NCBI GenBank assembly: GCA_038206235.1
Contig: JBBRBB010000003.1
Coordinates: forward strand, 124,001 to 188,000
Length of the DNA stretch: 64,000 bases
Direction: 5' to 3'
Origin: JBBRBB01 sp038206235
Lineage (GTDB): Bacteria > Bacteroidota > Bacteroidia > Chitinophagales > Chitinophagaceae
This document shows, piece by piece, positions 53,530 to 61,333 of the stretch. Each line of letters begins with the position of its first letter. Position 1 is the first letter of the stretch. Below the pieces are notes generated by a model. The model was not told the origin of the DNA. It searched no databases and saw only the letters and a program-made list of their open reading frames with translations. The translations under genes and the position numbers were made by a program.

Positions 53530-55581
53530 ATGAACAAGCTCGAAAATTATATTACAGGAAATTGGATTAGCGGTGATGATGAAGGTCAACCTTTATATAA
53601 TGCAGTAACCGGCGATATGATTGCAACCGCATCAACAATGGGATTAGATTTTAATTCCATTTTGGAATATGGCAGAACTGTTGGCTCACCTGCCTTGCGT
53701 AAAATGACTTTTCATGATCGTGGTTTGATGTTGCGTGCCCTGGCGCTGCATTTAAAAAATCATCTCGATAAATTTTATGCAATCAGTTACCAAACCGGCG
53801 CCACAAAAGCGGATAGCTGGATTGATATTGAAGGCGGCATAGGTAATTTATTTTCTTACGCATCACTTCGGCGTAAATTCCCCAATGAAGTTTTTTGTTT
53901 GGATGGAGAAAGCCACAACCTAAGCAAAAACAATTCTTTTATGGCACAGCACTTACTGGTGCCGAAAGAAGGAATTGTTGTCCATATTAATGCATTTAAT
54001 TTTCCTGTGTGGGGCATGCTCGAAAAAATTGCGGTGAATTTGCTTGCAGGTGTGGCTGCTGTGGTAAAGCCTGCAACTATTACGTCGTACTTAACCGAAG
54101 CTGTAGTAAAAGAAATTGTTGCATCTGATATTTTACCTGAGGGTGCATTGCAATTGATTTGCGGCTCTGCAGGTAATATGCTTGATTATGTAACGTCTCA
54201 GGATGTAATAACATTTACCGGCTCTGCTTCCACCGGCTTAATGCTAAAATCAAATAAAAGAATTCTGGAAGAAAATGTTCCTTTCACTATGGAAGCAGAT
54301 TCGCTTAACTGTATTGTGTTGGGTGAAGATGTTGCATCCAACATGCCTGAGTGGGAAATTTTTATAAAAGAAGTTCGCAAAGAAATGACTGTAAAAGCTG
54401 GACAAAAGTGCACTGCCATTCGCCGAATTTTTGTACCGCAAAATAAATTAGAAGATGTGCATATCGCTTTAGGCAAAGCGCTTGCACAAACTACAATCGG
54501 TAACCCGTTAAATGAAAAAGTAAGAATGGGTTCTTTGGCAGGAATAAGTCAGCGAAATGAAGTGAGGAATGAAATTCAAAAACTGCTCGCTTCGTCTCAA
54601 ATTATTTATGGTTCATTAGATAGTGTGGAGGTGCTTGATGCGGATGCTGTAAAAGGCGCTTTCATAAGCCCCATTCTTTTATTAAATGAAAACCCTCTGC
54701 ATTCAAAAGAGCCGCATGAAGTAGAAGCTTTCGGGCCTGTATCTACGCTGATGCCTTATCATTCTATGGAAGAAGCGATTCATCTTTCAAAAATGGGCAG
54801 AGGCTCTTTATGTTCAACAATCGTGACTGCTAATGATAAAATTGCTAAGCATTATGTACTTGGTGCTGCAACGCATCACGGAAGAATTTTGATATTAAAT
54901 AATGATTGTGCAAAAGAGAGTACGGGTCATGGCTCGCCGCTTCCGTTGCTTGTGCACGGTGGCCCGGGACGTGCAGGCGGCGGCGAAGAAATGGGAGGCA
55001 TTCGCGGCGTAAAACATTATATGCAGCGTGTGGCAATCCAGGGTTCACCCACAACTCTTACTGCTATCACTAATGTTTTTCAACCTAATGCAAAAGGCAG
55101 GGAAGATGTGGTGCATCCATTCAGAAAATATTTTGAGGAAGTTGAAATCGCCGACCAATTGATTACAGGCAAACGCACCATCACAGAAGGCGACATCATC
55201 AACTTTGCCAATCTTACGTGGGACCATTTTTATGCACATGTAGATGCAACATCTCTCGAAGGAACAATATTTGAAAAGCCCGTAGCCCATGGTTATTTTA
55301 TATTAAGTGCAGCGGCAGGCTTGTTTGTAGAAAACAGCGTGAAATGTCCGGTATTATTGAATTACGGGATTGATGAATTTCGATTTACCAAACCTGTTTA
55401 TGCAGGCAACACTATATGGGTGCGTTTTACCTGCAAAGAAAAAATTTCACAGGAGGTGAAAGAAAAAAATGATATGCCTAAAGGAATTGTAAAATGGTTT
55501 GTTGAAGTGATGGATGAGATGAATGAGCAAGTAGCCGTGGGAACAATACTTACAATGGTAGCTAAGAGAATAAATAAGTAA
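53530..55581 (+). CDS. paaZ: Phenylacetate degradation bifunctional protein PaaZ
   Basis: The 683-residue fusion acts in aerobic phenylacetyl-CoA degradation: an aldehyde dehydrogenase domain (about 1-515) oxidises 3-oxo-5,6-dehydrosuberyl-CoA semialdehyde, and a C-terminal MaoC hotdog domain hydrolyses oxepin-CoA. Seen in the sequence are the catalytic Cys in AGQKCTAIRRIF (about 293), FTGSASTG and GGPGRAGGGEEMGG in the first domain, and RTITEGDIINFANLTWDHFYAHVD followed by HGYFILSAAAGLF in the second (shown here as ITEGDIINFANLTWDHFY). Enoyl-CoA hydratase follows after an inserted gene relic. The other paa genes (paaABCDE, paaK) are not in the window. Confidence 0.93.
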   Translation: MNKLENYITGNWISGDDEGQPLYNAVTGDMIATASTMGLDFNSILEYGRTVGSPALRKMTFHDRGLMLRALALHLKNHLDKFYAISYQTGATKADSWIDIEGGIGNLFSYASLRRKFPNEVFCLDGESHNLSKNNSFMAQHLLVPKEGIVVHINAFNFPVWGMLEKIAVNLLAGVAAVVKPATITSYLTEAVVKEIVASDILPEGALQLICGSAGNMLDYVTSQDVITFTGSASTGLMLKSNKRILEENVPFTMEADSLNCIVLGEDVASNMPEWEIFIKEVRKEMTVKAGQKCTAIRRIFVPQNKLEDVHIALGKALAQTTIGNPLNEKVRMGSLAGISQRNEVRNEIQKLLASSQIIYGSLDSVEVLDADAVKGAFISPILLLNENPLHSKEPHEVEAFGPVSTLMPYHSMEEAIHLSKMGRGSLCSTIVTANDKIAKHYVLGAATHHGRILILNNDCAKESTGHGSPLPLLVHGGPGRAGGGEEMGGIRGVKHYMQRVAIQGSPTTLTAITNVFQPNAKGREDVVHPFRKYFEEVEIADQLITGKRTITEGDIINFANLTWDHFYAHVDATSLEGTIFEKPVAHGYFILSAAAGLFVENSVKCPVLLNYGIDEFRFTKPVYAGNTIWVRFTCKEKISQEVKEKNDMPKGIVKWFVEVMDEMNEQVAVGTILTMVAKRINK

Positions 55582-55608
55582 AAAGAGAAAAGAGAAAAGG
55601 GAAAAGTA
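55581..55608 (+). repeat. Heptanucleotide purine array after paaZ
   Basis: AAAAGAG, AAAAGAG, AAAAGGG, AAAAGTA in direct tandem, beginning with the last base of the paaZ stop codon. It flanks the GxxExxY relic; a pyrimidine-rich, roughly inverted tract lies on the other side near 56060-56095. Confidence 0.75.
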
Positions 55609-55657
55609 AACTAAAGAGGAATAAGGGGAAAATATTATCTGATAAAAACAAGAATGA

Positions 55658-56043
55658 ATGGAGATAAATGATATTACGTGGAATATAATTGATGCCAGCA
55701 TAAAAATACACAAAACAATAGGTCCAGATTGTTTTGAAAGAGTGTACGAAGAACTGTTGTATTATGAATTGACCAAAAGAGGATCATTGGTAAAACGCCA
55801 ATTATTATTTTCAATTACTTATGAAGAATTAAGAATAGAGAATGCGTACAAACTTGACTTATTGGTAGAGAAAAAGTAATAGTTGAAATTAAATCAATAG
55901 AGCATCTCCCACCTGTTCATTTTAAACGAATAATGACTCATTTGAACTTATTAGGAATAAAAAATGGAATACTTTTAAATTTTAAAGTCAATTTAATGAA
56001 AGATGGAATTCATCGTGTATTTAATAATTTTGGCAAAGAATAA
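55658..56043 (+). pseudogene. GxxExxY-family protein, frameshifted
   Basis: From ATG 55658 the frame reads ITWNIIDASIKIHKTIGPDC and FERVYEELLYYELTKRG (the GxxExxY-like GPDCFERVY), ending in LDLLVEKK then TAA. One base missing in the A5 run at about 55872-55877 separates it from VIVEIKSIEHLPPVHFKRIM and THLNLLGIKNGILLNFKV, ending at 56043. The joined product would be about 128 residues, the normal size. The family is predicted to contain a PD-(D/E)XK-like nuclease core (LDLLVE...VIVEIK). It interrupts the paaZ-hydratase pair. Confidence 0.85.
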
Positions 56044-56096
56044 AAGAATAATTAAATAGACTCCTTTCCTCTTTTAACTTATTTATCCTCTTAGCT

Positions 56097-56888
56097 ATGA
56101 TTCTTGAAGACAAACACATTCAGCAAGGCTATGTAAAAGCCGAAATACATAATCAAATTGCAACGATAGAATTTTTTCATCCGCAGAGTAATTCGCTGCC
56201 CGCAAAAATACTGGCAGAGCTTGCCCATGAAATTACATACTCAGGGAATGACGCAGATATACGTGTTATTGTTTTGCGCTCTGCACGCGAAAAGACTTTT
56301 TGTGCCGGCGCATCATTCGATGAACTGATCGTAATTAAAAATGAACAAGAAGGCTTACAATTTTTTAGCGGTTTTGCCAATGTTATAAATGCGATACGCA
56401 AATGCCCGAAATTTATTATTGCACGTGTGCATGGTAAATGCGTGGGCGGAGGAGTAGGATTGGTTGCAGCCGCTGATTATGCCATTGCCATAGAAGGGGC
56501 TGAAATAAAATTAAGTGAACTGGCAGTTGGCATTGGACCCTTTGTAGTGGGTCCTGCGATTGAAAGAAAAACAGGACTATCTGCTTATAGTCAATTAGCG
56601 ATTGATGCGGGAATATGGCGCAATGCAGACTGGGCACGGCGGAAAGGTTTATATGCAGAGGTACATTCATCTGTAGAAGGAATGGATGAATCCGTTTTAA
56701 GATTATCAAATTCACTGGCAAGTTCTAATCCCGAAGCTATGGCTGAAATGAAAAAAGTTTTCTGGCATGGAACCGAGAACTGGGACAATCTGCTTCATGA
56801 AAGAGCTGTCATAAGCGGACGACTAGTATTGAGTAATCACACCAAAGAATTTATAGAGAAATTCAAACAAAAACAAACGGCATCGTAA
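56097..56888 (+). CDS. Enoyl-CoA hydratase/isomerase family protein
   Basis: The 263-residue crotonase-fold protein is probably the phenylacetate-pathway hydratase or isomerase (PaaF/PaaG-like), since it follows paaZ. The CoA-binding and oxyanion-hole segments are FCAGASFDEL (about 62-71) and HGKCVGGGVGLVAAADYAIA (about 107-126); the second catalytic region is IKLSELAVGIGPFVV, with a conserved Glu. The first catalytic Glu of bona fide hydratases is not evident, so isomerase or another activity is possible. Its TAA overlaps the next gene's ATG (TAATG), giving tight coupling. Confidence 0.88.
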   Translation: MILEDKHIQQGYVKAEIHNQIATIEFFHPQSNSLPAKILAELAHEITYSGNDADIRVIVLRSAREKTFCAGASFDELIVIKNEQEGLQFFSGFANVINAIRKCPKFIIARVHGKCVGGGVGLVAAADYAIAIEGAEIKLSELAVGIGPFVVGPAIERKTGLSAYSQLAIDAGIWRNADWARRKGLYAEVHSSVEGMDESVLRLSNSLASSNPEAMAEMKKVFWHGTENWDNLLHERAVISGRLVLSNHTKEFIEKFKQKQTAS

Positions 56889-57523
56889 TGCCGGATAAAG
56901 TCTTCAGTGAAAAGAATTTTATTTCGCTGTGCGATGCTTTAATAAAAAAGGATAAGCACTTATTAAACATCGTTCACATCCATGGATATCCGCCCTTATG
57001 GAATCGTACCGCCACTTTTTCTACACTCATACATATTATTCTTGAGCAGCAGGTTTCACTGGCTTCTGCGAAAGCGGCTTTTTTAAAATTGCAGGAAAAA
57101 ATAGGAGCTATTGAACCGGAAAAAATTTTATTGTTAGATGATGAAGAAATGAAGGCCAGTTATTTCAGCAGGCAGAAAATGAAGTATGCAAGGCATCTGG
57201 CTGAAGCAATACTAAATAAACATTTAATAATAGATGAACTGACAAATATGAATGATGATGAGGTAAGAATACAACTTAAAAAAATAAAAGGAATTGGAGA
57301 CTGGACGGTTGATATTTTTCTGATGGTGGCACTGCACCGTTGCGATTGTTTTGCCACAGGAGATATTGCTTTGATGAAAAGCATTAAAGAAGTAAAGAAT
57401 TTGCCTGAGAATATTTCCAAAGAAAAAATTACAGCAATTGCAGCCCGTTGGAAACCATACAGAACTATTGCTGCTTATTTGTTGTGGCACGCTTACATAA
57501 AAAAAAGAAATATCCAGATTTAG
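56888..57523 (+). CDS. DNA-3-methyladenine glycosylase (AlkA-like, HhH-GPD)
   Basis: The 211-residue enzyme excises alkylated bases. The helix-hairpin-helix and following loop are LKKIKGIGDWTVDIFLMVAL (about 128-147), with the catalytic Asp in CFATGDIALM (about 157). The opening ATFSTLIHIILEQQVSLASA, with the EQQVS signature, is standard for the family. Cysteine ligands for an iron-sulphur cluster are absent, matching AlkA rather than Nth. It is the last gene of the cluster, coupled to the hydratase by TAATG, an odd functional pairing. Confidence 0.9.
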   Translation: MPDKVFSEKNFISLCDALIKKDKHLLNIVHIHGYPPLWNRTATFSTLIHIILEQQVSLASAKAAFLKLQEKIGAIEPEKILLLDDEEMKASYFSRQKMKYARHLAEAILNKHLIIDELTNMNDDEVRIQLKKIKGIGDWTVDIFLMVALHRCDCFATGDIALMKSIKEVKNLPENISKEKITAIAARWKPYRTIAAYLLWHAYIKKRNIQI

Positions 57524-57563
57524 AATTTGTGCGTGAGAGACAAAGTATCAGCCTAAATCAATT

Positions 57564-58199
57564 TTACAAATCATCATATTCATACAAAGGGTCAAGAGGT
57601 GTATCAGGGTTCACTTCCAAAACCGGTTTTATTAACCCATCTTTCAATCCATACACCCAGCCGTGCAAGTCAGGTCTTTGCTCATGCTTCCACGCTTTTT
57701 GTATAATAGATGTTTTGGCAAGATGCATCACCTGCTCTGTTACATTTAATTCAACTAACCTGTCACATTTTTTTTCTTCATCATTAATTGAATCTAATTC
57801 TTTCCTATGCAAGCGATAAACATCTTTAATATTCCGCAGCCACATGTTAATGACATATTTATAATCGTGATTGCACATGGCAGCTTTCACACCACCACAT
57901 CCGTAATGACCGCATACAATAATATGTTTTACTTTAAGATGATTTACTGCAAAGTCGAGCACACTTAAAAGATTTACATCTGTGTGCACTACAAGGTTGG
58001 AAAGATTACGATGCACAAAAATTTCTCCCGGTTGAGTGCCCGTAATTTGATTTGCAGGTACACGGCTGTCGCTGCAACCTATCCATAAAAATTCGGGTGT
58101 TTGTAAATGTGCAAGACGGTTGAAATAATCCGGGTCTGCTTCCACCATTTGAGCAGCCCAGGTTTTATTATCTGCCAACAATTTTTCGTATTCGGTCAT
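57564..58199 (-). CDS. can: Beta-class carbonic anhydrase
   Basis: The 211-residue zinc enzyme interconverts CO2 and bicarbonate. Zinc ligands are Cys42 (in CSDSRVP, with Asp44 and Arg46), His98 and Cys101 (in CGHYGCGGV). The length matches the Can (E. coli YadF) type. It lies 16 bp downstream of fabG on the same strand, so the two may be co-transcribed; both serve fatty acid synthesis, as bicarbonate is needed by acetyl-CoA carboxylase. The last segment GLIKPVLEVNPDTPLDPLYE is conserved in the family. Confidence 0.94.
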   Translation of the reverse strand: MTEYEKLLADNKTWAAQMVEADPDYFNRLAHLQTPEFLWIGCSDSRVPANQITGTQPGEIFVHRNLSNLVVHTDVNLLSVLDFAVNHLKVKHIIVCGHYGCGGVKAAMCNHDYKYVINMWLRNIKDVYRLHRKELDSINDEEKKCDRLVELNVTEQVMHLAKTSIIQKAWKHEQRPDLHGWVYGLKDGLIKPVLEVNPDTPLDPLYEYDDL

Positions 58200-58215
58200 G
58201 CAAAAACTTTTTAAA

Positions 58216-58971
58216 TTAAATGGCTAATCCGCCGCATACGCTGATTACCTGCCCGGTAATGTAAGCGCTCATTTCACTTGCAAGAAATAAAGCAGCATTG
58301 GCAATTTCTTCTGCTTTGCCAAAACGGCCTAAGGGAATTTTTTTGAGAAACTCATCTGCGCCGCTTGCTTCTTTTAAATAATGCGTCATATCTGTTTCCA
58401 CAAAGCCCGGCGCTATTGCATTGCAGCGTATATTTCTGCTTGCAACTTCTTTGGCAATTGATTTTGTAAAACCGATGATGCCTGCCTTGCTTGCTGCATA
58501 GCTGCTCTGACCTGCATTACCGCCAATACCCACAATTGAACTCATGTTGATAATGCTGCCTGCCTTTGCTTTCATCATGGGGCGAATTACCTGCTTGGTC
58601 ATGTTGAAAACACTTTTCAAATTTGTTATCATCACTTCATCCCATTGTTCCGGTGTCATTCGCAATAATAAATTGTCTTTACTTATTCCTGCATTGTTCA
58701 CGCAAACATCTATCGTTCCAAACTCTTTCATTACATCATTCACGAATTGTTCGCAGGCTGTATAATCTCCTGCATTACTTCTGTATGCTTTTGCTTTTGT
58801 TCCGAATGCATGCAATTTTGTTTCAAGTGCAGCGGACCTTTCGGCGCTGCTTTCACTTATGTATGTAAACGCAATATGTGCACCGTGCTCTGCAAGCTTT
58901 AGTGCAATGCCTTCGCCAATTCCGCGGGCTGCACCTGTAACTATGCAAACTTTGTTTTCGAGTAGTTGCAT
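58216..58971 (-). CDS. fabG: 3-oxoacyl-[acyl-carrier-protein] reductase
   Basis: The 251-residue SDR reduces 3-oxoacyl-ACP with NADPH in fatty acid elongation. Seen are TGAARGIGEGIAL (about 12-24), NNAG (about 92-95), Asn118, Ser144-145 in NMSSIVG, and Tyr158-x3-Lys162 in YAASK, plus the FabG ending NAALFLASEMSAYITGQVI and GG. The loop TPEQWDEVMITNL fits FabG. It is upstream of the carbonic anhydrase gene in a likely operon. The genome may hold other FabG paralogues, so the symbol is by similarity. Confidence 0.9.
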   Translation of the reverse strand: MQLLENKVCIVTGAARGIGEGIALKLAEHGAHIAFTYISESSAERSAALETKLHAFGTKAKAYRSNAGDYTACEQFVNDVMKEFGTIDVCVNNAGISKDNLLLRMTPEQWDEVMITNLKSVFNMTKQVIRPMMKAKAGSIINMSSIVGIGGNAGQSSYAASKAGIIGFTKSIAKEVASRNIRCNAIAPGFVETDMTHYLKEASGADEFLKKIPLGRFGKAEEIANAALFLASEMSAYITGQVISVCGGLAI

Positions 58972-59101
58972 TCAAAAAAATTTTTAACTATGAATAAAAT
59001 TGATGAACTATTTCTTAAAATAATTACCAAAGAAAAGATATAAGAGTTGCAAATAAAATGAATTTATAAAAGAGAAGCAGTTTTAGTTTCAGAAATAAAT
59101 A

Positions 59102-60610
59102 TTACGAGATAAAAGCTTTTATCTCCTCAATATATTTCCTCTCATTGCTAAGCCTGGGCACTTTATGCTGTCCGCCAAGTTTGCCTTTGCTTTTAAGCCA
59201 TGCTGCGAAAATGCCTTTTCTTAATTTGTGTATTACAGGCATACGAAGCGCAATATCTTTCTGACGCTTTGCTTCATAATCACTGTTGAGGTTTTTTAAT
59301 TCACTATCAAGCTCACAAATAAATTGCTGAATATTTTCGGGTTCCTTGTCAAATTCAATCAGCCATTCGTGTGCGCCATTTGAGTTGCCGCTGAAATAGA
59401 TTGGAGCCGCAGTATAATCGTTTACAATGGCATTTGTTTTTTCACTGGCAAAGGCTATCGCTTTATCCGTATTATCAACAATCACCTCTTCACCAAATGC
59501 ATTGATAAAATGTTTCAGCCTTCCGCTCACTTTTATTCTGTATGGATTAAGATTTGTAAATTGAACAGTATCTCCTACAAGGTATCTCCATAAGCCGCCG
59601 TTAGTAGAAATTACCAATGCATAATTTTTTTCCAATTCAATATTTTTTAGCCCAATGGTTTGTGGATTTTTTTTGCCATATTCTTCAACCGGCATAAACT
59701 CATAAAAAATTCCATGTTGCAAAAAGAGCAACATGCCTTCTTTGCCGGGAGTATCCTGTGCAGCAAAAAATCCTTCACTGGCATTGTATATTTCAAGATA
59801 ATCTACTCCGTTACCAATAAGGTTTTGCATGTATTGTTTGTAAGGAGTAAATGATACGCCGCCATGTATATACAATTCAAGATTTGGCCAAACCTGCTTC
59901 AGCGTTGATTTTCCTGTGATTTCAAGAATGCGTTTTATGAGTACAGAAGTCCATGTGGGAACGCCCGCTATTGAAGTTACATTTTCTAAAATGGTAGCCT
60001 GAGCCAATGCCTCAATTTTTTGTTCCCATTCATCAAGCAGTGCGATGGCAAGTTCAGGAGTGCGAATCCATTGCCCCCAGAAAGGAGCATTCTGCATTAA
60101 AACAGCGCTAAGGTCTCCATAAAAAGTATTTTCATTTATTTGACTCACCTGGTGGCTTCCACCAATAACCAATCCTTTGCCTGTAAGTAAATCACTTTGC
60201 GGATGGGCAATATAGTGAAGTGTTATCAAATCTTTTGAGCCCTTGTAATGACAATCTTCCAGGCTCTCTTTTGTTAGGGGAATGAATTTACTTTTATCGC
60301 TGGTGGTGCCGCTGCTTTTGGCAAACCAATTGACAGGTGTATTCCAAAGCAGGTATTGCTCTCCATCCATTAATCTTTTTATATACGGCTTAATATCATC
60401 ATATTCTAAAATGGGAACGTGTTCTTTAAACTGTGCGATAGTAAATAATTCATCGAAGTGATATTTTCTTCCAAACTCTGTATGCTGGGCATGGGTTATT
60501 AAATCCTGCAGCACTTCACGCTGTGTCGGGTATGGATTATTTATCCATTGCTCTATACGCCAGTAACGCAAACGGGCCACACGTGATATAACAGGAGAGA
60601 GAAGCTTCAT
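59102..60610 (-). CDS. GH3-family (acyl-acid-amido synthetase-like) protein
   Basis: The 502-residue protein belongs to the ANL adenylating superfamily, GH3 branch. The ATP-binding P-loop-like motif WFAKSSGTTSDKSKFIPLT (about 95-113), the second motif YLEIYNASEGFFA (about 287-299) and LWRYLVGDTVQFTNLNPYRI (about 345-364) are all typical. Plant GH3 enzymes join auxin or jasmonate to amino acids, whereas bacterial GH3 substrates are mostly unknown. The ATG 60610 (MKLLSPVISRVARLRYWRIE) fits the family. It is a single gene. Confidence 0.9.
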   Translation of the reverse strand: MKLLSPVISRVARLRYWRIEQWINNPYPTQREVLQDLITHAQHTEFGRKYHFDELFTIAQFKEHVPILEYDDIKPYIKRLMDGEQYLLWNTPVNWFAKSSGTTSDKSKFIPLTKESLEDCHYKGSKDLITLHYIAHPQSDLLTGKGLVIGGSHQVSQINENTFYGDLSAVLMQNAPFWGQWIRTPELAIALLDEWEQKIEALAQATILENVTSIAGVPTWTSVLIKRILEITGKSTLKQVWPNLELYIHGGVSFTPYKQYMQNLIGNGVDYLEIYNASEGFFAAQDTPGKEGMLLFLQHGIFYEFMPVEEYGKKNPQTIGLKNIELEKNYALVISTNGGLWRYLVGDTVQFTNLNPYRIKVSGRLKHFINAFGEEVIVDNTDKAIAFASEKTNAIVNDYTAAPIYFSGNSNGAHEWLIEFDKEPENIQQFICELDSELKNLNSDYEAKRQKDIALRMPVIHKLRKGIFAAWLKSKGKLGGQHKVPRLSNERKYIEEIKAFIS

Positions 60611-60724
60611 GCTAACAGCAGCAAAATAACAAATGCTGGGGGAAAAATAAAAAGCTATTTTAATCTTCTTTTATGGTAAGCGTTGCTGCGGGTGGTCTGA
60701 ATGATGCAAAGATTTGAGAGTATT

Positions 60725-60958
60725 TGCTGCAACCTGAAAATAGATTTTATATGGAAATTTATGTATTTTTCTTTTTCGAACGTCAGAAGTCTTTGCAATT
60801 TGGATGATGCAAAAGGATTGTTTGAAATTGAAATTCTTGCATCAAGATATTAATTAAGGAAATACTGATCTAAACCAGTTTGCTTCTGCATATCAATTAC
60901 AAATATTTTTCAAATCATTTTTTGCATCCTGGGTTAGCTCTGCTGCATATCGAACCAT
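60725..60958 (-). pseudogene. RelE/ParE-family toxin, decayed
   Basis: From ATG 60958 the frame reads MVRYAAELTQDAKNDLKNIC then N-stop (TGA where TGG is expected); it continues in other frames as YAEA, QTGLDQYFLN-stop, YLDARISISNNPFAS, and lastly HKFPYKIYFQV near 60740-60760. These are the successive landmarks of a RelE/ParE toxin. It directly follows the antitoxin relic, whose stop lies 2 bp upstream. Confidence 0.75.
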
Positions 60959-60959
60959 A

Positions 60960-61142
60960 TCAGGAATTTTTTTTCCTTGTTTCTATCAATTGTCTTATTT
61001 CATCTTCAACTTCTTCTGCAGGATACATTTTTAATTTCTCCTCTTTCCATTTTTCGATTCTTTCCTTCAGCAAAGCGATTACTTCGGGAGACTCTTCATG
61101 ATATGAAGCAATATCAAGAGAATACAAAGAAGCTAAAATCGC
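60960..61142 (-). pseudogene. Antitoxin relic upstream of the RelE/ParE relic
   Basis: The minus-strand frame reads AILASLYSLDIASYHEE, then SPEVIALLKERIEKWKEEKL, KMYPAEEVEDEIRQLIET and RKKNS to TGA at 60960, similar to the C-terminal two-thirds of addiction-module antitoxins. There is no start codon (TAG precedes). A run of A8 near the end suggests a frameshift that removed the last residues. With the following gene it formed an old toxin-antitoxin pair. Confidence 0.65.
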
Positions 61143-61212
61143 CTATCTTAAACGTAAAATTTCTCAACTCAAATCAGCAGCATGAGCAGAGTTTTATAGA
61201 AGGTTGACTGTA

Positions 61213-61247
61213 CCCGAATGGAGTCTTCGGAGAATGATGAATGATGG
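61213..61247. repeat. Degenerate heptad element downstream of uvrA
   Basis: CCGAATGGAGTCTTCGGAGA followed by AATGATG twice. It resembles the core-plus-TGATGAC units of the array at 63545 (CCGAAGGACTCCTTTCGGAG then ACTGATG units). It lies about 90 bp from the uvrA stop. Confidence 0.6.
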
Positions 61248-61333
61248 GCAGCGCTTTTAGCGACGGAGTAAAGATGAATGCAACCATTGGTCCTGACGGC
61301 TTCGAACCGCCTGACAGTTACCTACTCTCCAAA

